64,000 nucleotides of DNA from Bradyrhizobium sp. WD16 (GTDB lineage: Bacteria > Pseudomonadota > Alphaproteobacteria > Rhizobiales > Xanthobacteraceae): NCBI RefSeq assembly GCF_024181725.1, contig NZ_CP028908.1:4701501-4765500 (forward strand). The letters are read 5' to 3'. Each line of letters starts with the position of its first letter. The first letter of the stretch is position 1. The notes under the pieces are model-generated. The model saw only the letters and a program-made list of their open reading frames with translations. It was not told the origin of the DNA and ran no database searches. Positions 1-8,229 of this stretch are shown here, in pieces. The translations under genes were made by a program, and so were the position numbers.

Positions 1-363
1 ATTGTGCGCCGGCGGAATCGCCCGATGCACGGCCGCGAGCACGCTCTCGTATTGCTGCGGTCCGGTGATCGACAGCACGCCGGGATACGCCGCCTCGATC
101 TGCTCGGGTTCCGCGCCCATGCAGCCGGTGACGATCACCTTGCCGTTTTCGGCCATGGCGTCGCCGATGGCGGCGAGGGATTCCTGCTTGGCGCTGTCGA
201 GGAAGCCGCAGGTGTTGACGATGACGAGGTCGGCGCCGTCGTGCTTGCGCGCGAGTTCATAGCCCTCGGCGCGCAGACGCGTGATGATGCGCTCCGAATC
301 CACCAGGGCTTTCGGGCATCCAAGCGAAACGAAACTGACCTTCGGCGCGTCGGCCTTGTCCAT
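1..363 (-). CDS. rimO: Ribosomal protein uS12 methylthiotransferase RimO, 5' part only
   Basis: Reading leftward from an ATG at 363, the frame stays open to the window edge, giving 121 residues of the N-terminal UPF0004 domain of a radical-SAM methylthiotransferase. The three cysteines that hold the auxiliary iron-sulfur cluster are visible at residues 16 ([12 protein letters not shown]), 52 ([10 protein letters not shown]) and 81 ([12 protein letters not shown]). The [12 protein letters not shown] block favours RimO over MiaB. RimO methylthiolates the conserved aspartate of ribosomal protein S12. The radical-SAM and TRAM domains lie outside the window. Family assignment is firm; function is inferred from the family. 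Confidence 0.93.
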   Translation of the reverse strand, partial: MDKADAPKVSFVSLGCPKALVDSERIITRLRAEGYELARKHDGADLVIVNTCGFLDSAKQESLAAIGDAMAENGKVIVTGCMGAEPEQIEAAYPGVLSITGPQQYESVLAAVHRAIPPAHN

Positions 364-654
364 GCGATCCTGTCCGGTTAGTGTCCTGAACTCGAACTTC
401 GCCTGATCCTGCAGCGTCCTGTCGAGCGACTTTCGGATTCGAAAGGGCGCCGGCCGGGAATTGCGCACCAGGAATGCGCGATCCGGGATTTCCGAAGTCC
501 CAGATTCTGCAGTCGAGGGTTCGAGAGAGAATGGATGGGGCTGGAGCTAGCCTTGATGCTGCACAATTTCAAGGCCGGTCGACCCATTGGCGTGCCGGGA
601 GGCCCGGTCCTGAGGGCCGGCCGGGCCGGGAATACCGGCGGGCGCGCCCTGGTG

Positions 655-699
655 CGACCGTGCGGCAGATGAAGCGGTCATTCGGAGACAGGACACTAG
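655..699. repeat. Hairpin repeat B1 (right half only)
   Basis: Only the right arm of a B-family palindrome is present: a TCATTCGGAGACAGGACACTAG end matching the right ends of the copies at 54473-54547 and 18054-18125 in pattern. The left arm is missing. It is followed after 5 bp by repeat D1. Confidence 0.6.
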
Positions 700-704
700 A
701 GCAC

Positions 705-782
705 CTGGTGCGGTGGATCTGACGCTCGTATCAGTGTTGCAGCAAGCTCGTCATACGCGCGTCAGATCCAAAACCGCACTAG
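705..782. repeat. Hairpin repeat D1
   Basis: This is a palindrome with arms TGCGGTGGATCTGACGC and the complementary GCGTCAGATCC...CCGCA. Its left end is CTGG (degenerate CTAG) and its right end is CTAG at 779-782. A 13-bp spacer (AATCATATTGATG) separates it from repeat A1, as in the D3/A2 pair near 16543-16555, where the same spacer occurs in reverse orientation. Confidence 0.75.
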
Positions 783-795
783 AATCATATTGATG

Positions 796-871
796 CTGGT
801 GTCCCCTTGTTTCCAACGTTCGTAGAAGCGCCTGCTGCAAGGGGATACGAAGGTTGGAAACGGGACGCTTG
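796..871. repeat. Hairpin repeat A1 (degenerate)
   Basis: The inverted arms GTTTCCAACGTTCG and CGAAGGTTGGAAAC flank a central loop. The sequence is homologous to the copies at 16467-16542 and 56334-56407, but both CTAG ends have decayed (CTGG, CTTG). It lies about 100 bp upstream of nasT. Confidence 0.75.
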
Positions 872-974
872 ATCGAGCCGCTCCGGTGGCCAGATCAGGG
901 AACGGACACCGGACGGATGAAGTGGAATTCGCCTCCTGCGCCCAGCGGGAGGACTTCGAGGCCGAGAGCGTGGA

Positions 975-1565
975 ATGCCGGCAGACGCCGTCGTCAAGAT
1001 CGTGATCGTCGACGAGAGCCCGATCCGCGCGGCCATCCTGCAGGAGGGCTTGCGCGAGGCCGGTTTCACGGCCGTCGAGCATATCAGCGAGATGCACAAC
1101 CTGCTGGCCCGCATCTACGCCATCGATCCCGATGTGGTGGTGATCGATCTCGAAAATCCCAGCCGCGACGTTCTCGAGCAGATGTTCCAGGTCAGCCGCG
1201 CGGTCCGGCGGCCGATCGCCATGTTCGTCGACCAGAGCGACGCGGCCTCGATCCAGGCCTCGGTCGACGCCGGGGTGTCGGCCTATGTGGTCGACGGCCT
1301 CAAGAAGGAGCGGATCAAGCCGGTGATCGACCTGTGCATCTCACGCTTCAATGCCTTCGCCAGGCTGCAGGACGAGCTCGAGCGGACCAAATCGGCGCTT
1401 GAGGAGCGCAAGGTCATCGACCGCGCCAAGGGCATCCTGATGAAGGTCAAGAGCCTCACCGAAGACGAGGCCTATGTGCTGATGCGGTCGACCGCGATGC
1501 GCGAGAAGAAGAAGATCGCCGACATCGCTCAGTCGATCATCACCGCGGCGGAGATGTTGAAATGA
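975..1565 (+). CDS. nasT: NasT, ANTAR-domain antiterminator of nitrate assimilation
   Basis: This 196-residue protein has an N-terminal receiver-like fold (VKIVIVDESPIRAAIL at residues 7-22) and a C-terminal ANTAR RNA-binding helix bundle (residues about 130-190, including VIDRAKGILMK, then LTEDEAYVLMRSTAM). This is the AmiR/NasT architecture. In characterised systems NasT is held by NasS without nitrate. When freed, it binds paired hexaloop hairpins in nitrate operon leaders and prevents termination. The downstream gene overlaps it by 4 bp (ATGA) and encodes NasS, and the nrtA leader carries a matching hairpin and terminator (2902-2998), so the pathway role is well supported by context. Confidence 0.93.
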   Translation: MPADAVVKIVIVDESPIRAAILQEGLREAGFTAVEHISEMHNLLARIYAIDPDVVVIDLENPSRDVLEQMFQVSRAVRRPIAMFVDQSDAASIQASVDAGVSAYVVDGLKKERIKPVIDLCISRFNAFARLQDELERTKSALEERKVIDRAKGILMKVKSLTEDEAYVLMRSTAMREKKKIADIAQSIITAAEMLK

Positions 1566-2728
1566 CCGACCAGCCCCTGCGCATCGGATTCATTCCGCTG
1601 ATCGACGCCGCGGCCCTGATCGTCGCGGCGGACAAGGGCTTCGCCGCCGAGGAGGGGCTCAATCTCGTCCTGCATCGCGAGGTGTCATGGTCGAACGTGC
1701 GCGACAAGCTCAACATCGGGCTGTTCGATGCCGCCCATCTGCTGGCGCCGGTGGCCATCGCGTCCAGCCTCGGGCTCGGCCATATCAAGGTGCCGATCGT
1801 CGCGCCGTTCACGCTGGGGGTGAATGGCAACGCCATCTCGGTTTCGCCGGCGCTTCATGATGCGCTGATGGCGCAGCTCGCCGGCGATCCGGCCGATCCG
1901 ATGGCGACAGCCAAGGCGCTCGCGGCCGTCGTGGCGGCGCGTCGCCGCGAGGGCCGCGAGCCGCTCACCTTCGGCATGACCTTTCCGTTCTCGACCCACA
2001 ATTACCAGCTCCGCTTCTGGATGGCGGCGGGCGGCGTCGACCCGGACGAGGACGTCCGCCTCGTGGTGCTGCCGCCGCCCTACATGGTGGATAGCCTGGC
2101 GAACGGCCATGTCGACGCGTTCTGCGTCGGCGCGCCGTGGAATTCCGTCGCCGTCGATCTCGGCATCGGCCGCATCCTGCATTTCGTCTCGGAGATCCTG
2201 GTGCGGGCGGCGGAGAAGGTGCTGGCGGTCCGCGAGGCCTGGGCCGATGAGCATCCGGACACGCTGGCGGCGCTGGTGCGCGCCTGCCATCGCGCGGCGA
2301 TGTTCATCGAGGACAATCGCGGCGAGGCGGCCGATATCCTGGCGCGTCCCGACCGCGTCGGTGTGGCGGCCGAGGTGATCCTTCGCACCCTCGATGGCCG
2401 GCTGAAGATCGCGCGCGACGGCGCAGTGCGCTCGAGCGAACGCTATTTGCTGGTTGGGCGCGAGGGCGCCGCGCGTCCCGACCCGGTGCAGGCGGCCTGG
2501 CTCTATGCCCAGATGGTGCGCTGGGGGCAGGCGAAGTTGTCGGCGGACGCGCTCGCGACGGCGAAGGCGGTGTTCCGGCCCGACCTTTATGATCGTGCGC
2601 TGGGGACGATTGCGAAACCGTCGCACACGGTTGCCGACGGCATCGGCGCTTTCACCGGGCCGCTGTTCGATCCCGCCGACATCGAGGGTCATCTCGCAGC
2701 CTTCGCCATCCGGCATCGCGCCGGCTGA
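1562..2728 (+). CDS. nasS: NasS, cytoplasmic nitrate/nitrite sensor (NrtA-like)
   Basis: The 388 residues belong to the NrtA/CmpA substrate-binding family (FIPLIDAAALIVAADKGF near the N-terminus, MTFPFSTHNYQLRFW and FCVGAPWNSVAV further on). There is no signal peptide or lipobox; the protein starts directly with MTDQPLRIGFIPL. A cytoplasmic NrtA homologue translationally coupled to an ANTAR regulator is the hallmark of NasS, the sensor that sequesters NasT until nitrate or nitrite binds. The start ATG overlaps the nasT stop codon. The alternative, a transport binding protein, is disfavoured because nrtA follows with its own Tat signal. Confidence 0.9.
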   Translation: MTDQPLRIGFIPLIDAAALIVAADKGFAAEEGLNLVLHREVSWSNVRDKLNIGLFDAAHLLAPVAIASSLGLGHIKVPIVAPFTLGVNGNAISVSPALHDALMAQLAGDPADPMATAKALAAVVAARRREGREPLTFGMTFPFSTHNYQLRFWMAAGGVDPDEDVRLVVLPPPYMVDSLANGHVDAFCVGAPWNSVAVDLGIGRILHFVSEILVRAAEKVLAVREAWADEHPDTLAALVRACHRAAMFIEDNRGEAADILARPDRVGVAAEVILRTLDGRLKIARDGAVRSSERYLLVGREGAARPDPVQAAWLYAQMVRWGQAKLSADALATAKAVFRPDLYDRALGTIAKPSHTVADGIGAFTGPLFDPADIEGHLAAFAIRHRAG

Positions 2729-2813
2729 TCGCCGTTTCGTTGCCCGCCTAATTTTCACGCGCTGCACAAAAATCCGGCGTCGCTGCCGCCCCGCGCGTCA
2801 GGACGCCGTCGGG

Positions 2814-2839
2814 GATGCTTGCGCATGATGCGCGGCATC
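2814..2839. promoter_or_regulatory. Strong palindrome upstream of the nrtA promoter (possible enhancer/operator)
   Basis: A 26-bp dyad with the perfect core GCGCATGATGCGC extends outward to GATGC/GCATC arms. It lies about 36 bp upstream of the sigma-54-like promoter at 2875, where an NtrC-type activator could bind. It does not match the classical NtrC consensus well, so the binding protein is unknown; an RNA hairpin in a longer transcript is the alternative. Confidence 0.4.
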
Positions 2840-2874
2840 GCTGCGAAAACAATCGCTTACGACGAAATGGGGCT

Positions 2875-2890
2875 TGGCACGGAGTTTGAA
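2875..2890 (+). promoter_or_regulatory. Sigma-54-type promoter of the nitrate operon
   Basis: The sequence TTGGCACGGAGTTTGA matches the -24/-12 consensus TGGCAC-N5-TTGC with the correct spacing (GG at 2876-2877, -12 element at 2886-2889); one base of the -12 element differs (TTGA for TTGC). A start site near 2900 would place the whole hexaloop and terminator leader in the transcript. NtrC/sigma-54 control of nitrate assimilation is known in related bacteria; its use here is inferred. Confidence 0.6.
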
Positions 2891-2901
2891 TAACTGGTGC
2901 A

Positions 2902-2937
2902 GGCCGAGACGAAGGCCGACGGGTCCATTGAGGGACC
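2902..2937 (+). promoter_or_regulatory. ANTAR-type leader hairpins (NasT target)
   Basis: The second hairpin (2922-2937) has a 5-bp stem GGTCC/GGACC closing the hexaloop ATTGAG at 2927-2932. Loop position 1 is A and position 4 is G, as in known ANTAR RNA targets. An upstream GGCC/GGCC hairpin (2902-2917) could be the first of the usual pair, but its loop fits the hexaloop rule poorly. It lies 8 nt before the terminator, the right place for antitermination. Confidence 0.55.
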
Positions 2938-2944
2938 ATGCAGC

Positions 2945-2998
2945 AATGCCGCTGTCCGAAACCGCGCAATCGCGAGGGATCGGGGCGGCATTTTTCGT
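2945..2998 (+). terminator. Leader terminator of the nitrate operon
   Basis: Arms AATGCCGC (2945-2952) and GCGGCATT (2985-2992) close a long hairpin with a second internal CGCG/CGCG stem, followed directly by TTTTTCGTTT. This is an intrinsic terminator within the untranslated leader, about 57 nt before the nrtA start codon. It is consistent with attenuation relieved by NasT. Confidence 0.6.
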
Positions 2999-3054
2999 TT
3001 CAGGCGCTGTCTTTCGCGCGACCGCGGCAATCCAACACGAGGACACTGGAGACG

Positions 3055-4368
3055 ATGACGAAGACCACGACGCAGGGATCTCGCCGCATCAGCCGGCGCA
3101 CGCTGTTGAAGGCCGGTGCGGGCAGCGCGGCGCTGCTGGCCTCGTTGCGACTGAATTTTCCGGGTGGAGCCTTCGCGGCGGCCGCGGGTCCCGAGGTCAA
3201 GGGCGCCAAGCTCGGCTTCATCGCGCTGACCGATGCCGCGCCGCTGTTCGTGGCGAAGGAGAAGGGCATCTTCGCCAAATACGGCATGCCCGACGTCGAG
3301 GTGCAGAAGCAGGCCTCCTGGGGCACGACGCGCGACAATCTCGTCCTCGGCTCCGAGGGCAACGGCATCGACGGCGCCCATATCCTCACGCCGATGCCCT
3401 ACCTGATCTCCTCCGGCAAGGTGACGCAGAACAACGTGCCGACGCCGATGTACATCCTCGCGCGTCTCAACCTCAACGGCCAGTGCATCTCCGTCGGCAA
3501 GGAGTATTCCGACCTCAAGGTCGGCCTCGATACCGCGCCGTTCAAGGTCGCGCTCGAGAAGAAGAAGGCTTCGGGCAAGGCGGTGAAGGCCGCCATGACC
3601 TTTCCGGGCGGTACCCACGACCTGTGGATCCGCTACTGGCTCGCCGCCGGCGGCATCGACCCCGACAAGGACATCGAGACCATCGTGGTGCCGCCGCCGC
3701 AGATGGTGGCGAACATGAAGGTCGGCACCATGGACTGCTTCTGCGTCTGCGAGCCGTGGAACCTGCAGCTCATCCATCAGCAGATCGGCTACACCGCGCT
3801 CACCACCGGCGAACTCTGGGACAAGCATCCGGAGAAGTCGTTCGCGCTGCGCGCAGCCTATGTCGACAAATATCCGCGGGCGGCCAAGGCGCTGCTGATG
3901 GCGGTGATGGAAGCCCAGCAGTATTGCGAGAAGATGGAGAACCGCGACGAGGTCGCCGCGATCTGCGCCAAGCGCCAGTGGATCAACGTGCCGGTCGAGG
4001 ACGTCACCGACCGCATGAAGGGCAGGTTCGACTACGGCACCGGCCGCGTCGTCGAGAACAGCCCGCAGCAGATGCGGTTCTGGGCCGACCACGCCTCCTA
4101 TCCGTTCCAGAGCCATGACCTCTGGTTCATGACCGAGGACATCCGCTGGGGCAAATACGAGGGCGGCTTCGACTCCAAGGCGCTGATAGCCGAGGTCAAT
4201 CGCGAAGACCTGTGGCGCGACGCGGCCAACGAACTCGGCGTCGCCGCATCCGACATTCCCGCCTCGAAATCACGCGGCAAGGAGACCTTCTTTGACGGCA
4301 AGGTGTTCGATCCCGAAGATCCCGCCGCCTACCTCAAGTCGCTCAGCATCAAGCGCATCGAGGCCTGA
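3055..4368 (+). CDS. nrtA: NrtA, Tat-exported nitrate-binding protein of an ABC importer
   Basis: The 437-residue protein has a Tat signal (residues 9-19, SRRISRRTLLK, then a hydrophobic stretch ending near FAAAAG). The rest is an NrtA/CmpA-family periplasmic nitrate/bicarbonate-binding domain (KLGFIALTDAAPLFVAKEKG, FPGGTHDLWIRYWLAAGG, FCVCEPWN). The ATG at 3055 was chosen because it has a GGAG ribosome site and places the twin arginines at the N-terminus; the frame is open further upstream but through the leader terminator. Permease and ATPase genes follow. Nitrate rather than bicarbonate or cyanate is inferred from the operon. Confidence 0.92.
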   Translation: MTKTTTQGSRRISRRTLLKAGAGSAALLASLRLNFPGGAFAAAAGPEVKGAKLGFIALTDAAPLFVAKEKGIFAKYGMPDVEVQKQASWGTTRDNLVLGSEGNGIDGAHILTPMPYLISSGKVTQNNVPTPMYILARLNLNGQCISVGKEYSDLKVGLDTAPFKVALEKKKASGKAVKAAMTFPGGTHDLWIRYWLAAGGIDPDKDIETIVVPPPQMVANMKVGTMDCFCVCEPWNLQLIHQQIGYTALTTGELWDKHPEKSFALRAAYVDKYPRAAKALLMAVMEAQQYCEKMENRDEVAAICAKRQWINVPVEDVTDRMKGRFDYGTGRVVENSPQQMRFWADHASYPFQSHDLWFMTEDIRWGKYEGGFDSKALIAEVNREDLWRDAANELGVAASDIPASKSRGKETFFDGKVFDPEDPAAYLKSLSIKRIEA

Positions 4369-4437
4369 ACGCGCGCGACGGATCGCCCCCGGGACGGGCG
4401 GTCCGTCTCCCACCGATTTTTCCTGGAGACCTGCTCG

Positions 4438-5334
4438 ATGACCATGCCCGCATTCAACAGCGAGCCTGTCCTGACCCGGCCGGAGCCGGTTGCCGCGCCG
4501 ATCCTGACCCTGCCGAAGAAGCCGGTATCGCTGAAGGTGCCGCTGATCCGCGCGCTGAAATCAGCCGCGACGCGCGTCGTCCCGCCGGTCATCGTCATCG
4601 CCCTGATGATGCTGGTCTGGGAGCTGCTGTGCCGCAAGGCCGGCGCGACGCTGCCGCCGCCGTCGCGTGTGCTGCGCGACACCCGCGACCTCATTCTCCA
4701 CCCGTTTTTCGACAACGGCGGCATCGACAAGGGGCTGTTCTGGCACCTCTCGGCCAGCCTGCAGCGCGTTGCCCTGGGCTATTCGCTGGCCGCGATCGCC
4801 GGCATCGCGCTCGGCACCCTGGTCGGCCAGTCGGTCTGGGCGATGCGCGGCCTCGATCCGATCTTCCAGGTGCTGCGCACCATTCCGCCGCTCGCCTGGC
4901 TGCCGCTGTCGCTCGCCGCATTCCGCGACGGCCAGCCGTCGGCGATCTTCGTGATCTTCATCACCTCGATCTGGCCGATCATCATCAACACCGCGGTCGG
5001 CATCCGCAACATCCCGCAGGACTACCGCAACGTCGCCGCGGTGGTGCAGCTCAATCCGCTCGAATTCTTCACCAAGATCATGGTCCCGTCCGCGGCGCCC
5101 TACATCTTCACCGGCCTGCGCATCGGCATCGGCCTGTCGTGGCTCGCCATCGTCGCGGCCGAGATGCTGATCGGCGGCGTCGGCATCGGCTTCTTCATCT
5201 GGGACGCGTGGAATTCCTCGCACATCAGCGAGATCATCCTGGCGCTGTTCTATGTCGGCATCATCGGCTTCGTGCTCGACCGCCTGATCGCGCTGCTCGC
5301 CGCCGTCGTCACCCGCGGCACCGCGACCAACTGA
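4438..5334 (+). CDS. nrtB: NrtB, nitrate ABC transporter permease
   Basis: This is a 298-residue inner-membrane protein of the binding-protein-dependent permease family. It has a first membrane segment near residues 42-63 (VVPPVIVIALMMLVWELLC) and later hydrophobic segments. The cytoplasmic coupling region is recognisable around NPLEFFTKIMVPSAAPYIF, followed by GLRIGIGLSWLAIVAAEM. It is placed between the binding protein and the ATPase, 12 bp before the latter. Sequence pattern and position agree with NrtB/CmpB. Confidence 0.92.
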   Translation: MTMPAFNSEPVLTRPEPVAAPILTLPKKPVSLKVPLIRALKSAATRVVPPVIVIALMMLVWELLCRKAGATLPPPSRVLRDTRDLILHPFFDNGGIDKGLFWHLSASLQRVALGYSLAAIAGIALGTLVGQSVWAMRGLDPIFQVLRTIPPLAWLPLSLAAFRDGQPSAIFVIFITSIWPIIINTAVGIRNIPQDYRNVAAVVQLNPLEFFTKIMVPSAAPYIFTGLRIGIGLSWLAIVAAEMLIGGVGIGFFIWDAWNSSHISEIILALFYVGIIGFVLDRLIALLAAVVTRGTATN

Positions 5335-5346
5335 GGAGAGATCGTC

Positions 5347-6141
<795 letters not shown>

Positions 6142-6173
6142 GGCCGCAGCAGCGTCAAGGAAAAGGACTTGAG

Positions 6174-6596
6174 ATGACCCCGCAGCAGATCGAACAGGTC
6201 CAGTCGAGCTTCGCCAAGGTGGCGCCGATCGCCGAACAGGCCGCGGTGATCTTCTACGATCGCCTGTTCGCGCAGGTCCCGGCGATCCGCGCGATGTTTC
6301 CGCAGGACATGCGCGAGCAGCACAAGAAGCTGATGGCGACGCTCGCCATCGTCGTCGGCGGTCTCGGCGATCTTCCGACCGTGCTGCCGGCGGCGAGCGC
6401 GCTCGCCAGGAGGCATGTCGGTTACGGCGTGACGCCGGAGCACTACCAGGTGGTCGGCGGCGCGCTGCTCTACACCCTGGAGCAGGGGCTCGGCAGCGAC
6501 TGGACGGCCGAGCTCGCCGCCGCCTGGACCTCGGCCTACACGCTGTTGTCGAACTACATGATCACTGAAGCCTACGGCGCGCCGGCAACCGCCTGA
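6174..6596 (+). CDS. bjgb: Single-domain haemoglobin of the nitrate operon (Bjgb-like)
   Basis: This 140-residue globin is related to the haem domain of flavohaemoglobins but has no reductase domain. Proximal histidine H81 lies in RRHVGYGVTPEHY; the distal-side candidates are tyrosine Y28 (IFYDRLF) and glutamine Q49. In Bradyrhizobium diazoefficiens the equivalent gene lies with flp and nasC and protects against the nitric oxide made during nitrate assimilation. The same neighbours follow here. An SD-like AAGGA precedes the ATG. Detoxification of NO is inferred from that precedent. Confidence 0.9.
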   Translation: MTPQQIEQVQSSFAKVAPIAEQAAVIFYDRLFAQVPAIRAMFPQDMREQHKKLMATLAIVVGGLGDLPTVLPAASALARRHVGYGVTPEHYQVVGGALLYTLEQGLGSDWTAELAAAWTSAYTLLSNYMITEAYGAPATA

Positions 6597-6615
6597 ATCA
6601 AGGATACGCGCGCCC

Positions 6616-7830
6616 GTGAGCGAACCTCTGGTCATTATCGGCAACGGCATGGCGGCGGCGCGGCTCGCCGACGAACTGGCGCGCCGCGCGCTCGGCCGCT
6701 ATGCGATCGCCGTGATCGGCGACGAGCCGCGGCTCGCCTATAACCGCGTGCTGCTGTCATCGGTCCTCGCCGGCGAAATCGGCGCCGACGAGATCGAACT
6801 CAAGCCGGCTCGCTGGTGGCGCGACCACGGCGTGACGCTGAGCTACGGCCGCGCCGCCGCCACGGTCGATCTCGCGGCGCGCCACGTCACCCTGGTCGAC
6901 GGCCGCGAGGTGCCGTTCTCAAAGCTGGTCTTCGCCACCGGCTCGCAGGCCCTGCGCCTTGCGGTGCCGGGCGCCGATCTTGCCGGCGTCCAGACGTTTC
7001 GCGACAGTCGCGACGTCGAGAGCCTGTTGCGGCTCGCCGCAGCCAAGCGCCGGGTCGTGGTGGTCGGCGGCGGCCTGCTCGGGCTCGAGGCCGCCTATGG
7101 CCTCGCCAAGGCCGGCGCCAGGGTGACACTGGTGCATCTGATGGATCGCCTGATGGAGCGCCAGCTCGATTCCCCGGCGGCGGCGCTGCTCCGGCGCCTC
7201 GTCGAGACGAAGGGCGTCGAGGTGCTGCTCGAGGCGTCGACCGCGCGCATCATCGGCGAGGACAAGGTCGAAGGCGTCGAGCTGGCGGACGGCCGGCGTC
7301 TCGCCGCCGACGCGGTGATCTTCGCCGCCGGCATCCGCCCCAACGTCGCGCTGGCGCGCGCCGCCGGCGTCGCGGTCGGCCGCGGCATCGTCGTCGGCGA
7401 CGACCTGCGGACATCGGCGGACGGCGTCTACGCCATTGGCGAATGCGCCGAGCATCGCGCCACGTGTTATGGCCTCGTCGAACCGGCCTATGAGCAGGCG
7501 AGGGTGCTGGCCACCGTGCTCGGCGGCGGCGAAGCGCGCTACGCCGGCAGCGTGATCTCGACCAATCTGAAGGTCTCGGGCGTCGCGGTGTTCTCCGCCG
7601 GGGATTTCACCGGCGGCGATGCCAGCCACTCCATCGTGCTCCATGACGATCGCCTCGGCACCTACCGCAAGCTCGTGCTTGCCGGCGACCGGCTCGCCGG
7701 CGCGGTCCTGGTCGGCGATACCCGTGATGCGCTCTGGTACCTCGAGCTGATCCGCAGCGGCCGATCGGTAAGGGGCCTGCGCCACGATCTGATGTTCGGC
7801 GAGCCGGCGGACGCCATGAAAGCGGCGTGA
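6616..7830 (+). CDS. flp: Flp, FAD/NAD(P)H oxidoreductase feeding nitrate reductase
   Basis: The 404-residue pyridine-nucleotide-disulfide-type flavoprotein has an FAD dinucleotide fold at the extreme N-terminus (IIGNGMAAARLADEL), an NAD(P) fold near residues 150-170 (VVVVGGGLLGLEAAYGLAKA) and a second FAD motif ending in GVYAIGECAEHR. It resembles the N-terminal part of NirB/NasB but stops before any iron-sulfur or sirohaem domain. The start is GTG at 6616. It probably passes electrons from NAD(P)H to NasC, to the haemoglobin, or both; that partner choice is inference. Confidence 0.88.
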   Translation: MSEPLVIIGNGMAAARLADELARRALGRYAIAVIGDEPRLAYNRVLLSSVLAGEIGADEIELKPARWWRDHGVTLSYGRAAATVDLAARHVTLVDGREVPFSKLVFATGSQALRLAVPGADLAGVQTFRDSRDVESLLRLAAAKRRVVVVGGGLLGLEAAYGLAKAGARVTLVHLMDRLMERQLDSPAAALLRRLVETKGVEVLLEASTARIIGEDKVEGVELADGRRLAADAVIFAAGIRPNVALARAAGVAVGRGIVVGDDLRTSADGVYAIGECAEHRATCYGLVEPAYEQARVLATVLGGGEARYAGSVISTNLKVSGVAVFSAGDFTGGDASHSIVLHDDRLGTYRKLVLAGDRLAGAVLVGDTRDALWYLELIRSGRSVRGLRHDLMFGEPADAMKAA

Positions 7831-8033
7831 ACCGATGCCGCGGGCGAACGATTTTCAGGAAGATGCGGACTGCCCCATGGACGTGATGTCTGGCGCGCCA
7901 ATGCCGAAGACGAAACTGCTGCCCGGGGTCCGTTGCGGAGCACGACGACCTCCGTCCGCTGCCGTGGACGCAAGATTTTCGCTTTTTTCGGCGCGCGCTT
8001 GCGCCCGCAGGCCGCGTCGCCAAGATAGCGCCC

Positions 8034-8180
8034 ATGACCTCCCTGATCTTTCCACGTCCGGCGCCACCGGCCGAGCCCGAGACTGCTGCGGCCGGCCGCC
8101 TGCATCTGGTCGCCGTCTATGCCGCCTTCGCGCTGATCGCGCTCGTCAGCTTCGGGACGTTGCTGGCAAACGCCATCTGA
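8034..8180 (+). CDS. 48-residue single-span membrane protein in the nitrate operon
   Basis: This short frame encodes a proline/alanine-rich N-terminus (residues 1-21) and one hydrophobic helix (LVAVYAAFALIALVSFGTLL, residues 25-44). It sits between flp and nasC on the same strand, 49 bp before the nasC start. I do not recognise a named family. Reality is supported by the clean membrane segment and the lack of any alternative gene in this 400-bp gap. A role in anchoring or assembly of the reductase is possible but unproven. Confidence 0.5.
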   Translation: MTSLIFPRPAPPAEPETAAAGRLHLVAVYAAFALIALVSFGTLLANAI

Positions 8181-8229
8181 GGCGTCCGCTGTGCGGCGGC
8201 GCTGGCGCCCGCCGTGAGCGGGCCGCGTC

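Larger units (their letters stand above)
364..974. other. Intergenic stretch filled with hairpin-repeat copies
   Basis: There is no credible gene between rimO and nasT. The short frames here are on mixed strands with atypical composition. The right half holds a truncated B repeat (655-699), a full D repeat (705-782) and a degenerate A repeat (796-871). The left half (364-650) shows nothing assignable except an isolated GTTAGTGTCCTG near 378 that resembles a repeat end. Confidence 0.6.

Noticed and set aside
1685-2767. A 360-codon minus-strand open frame opposite nasS
   Set aside because: Arginine/alanine/histidine-rich shadow of nasS without any family resemblance or ribosome site.
2938-3054. 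Longer nrtA starting at 2938
   Set aside because: The extra 39 codons run through the leader terminator and would bury the Tat signal; the ATG at 3055 has the ribosome site.
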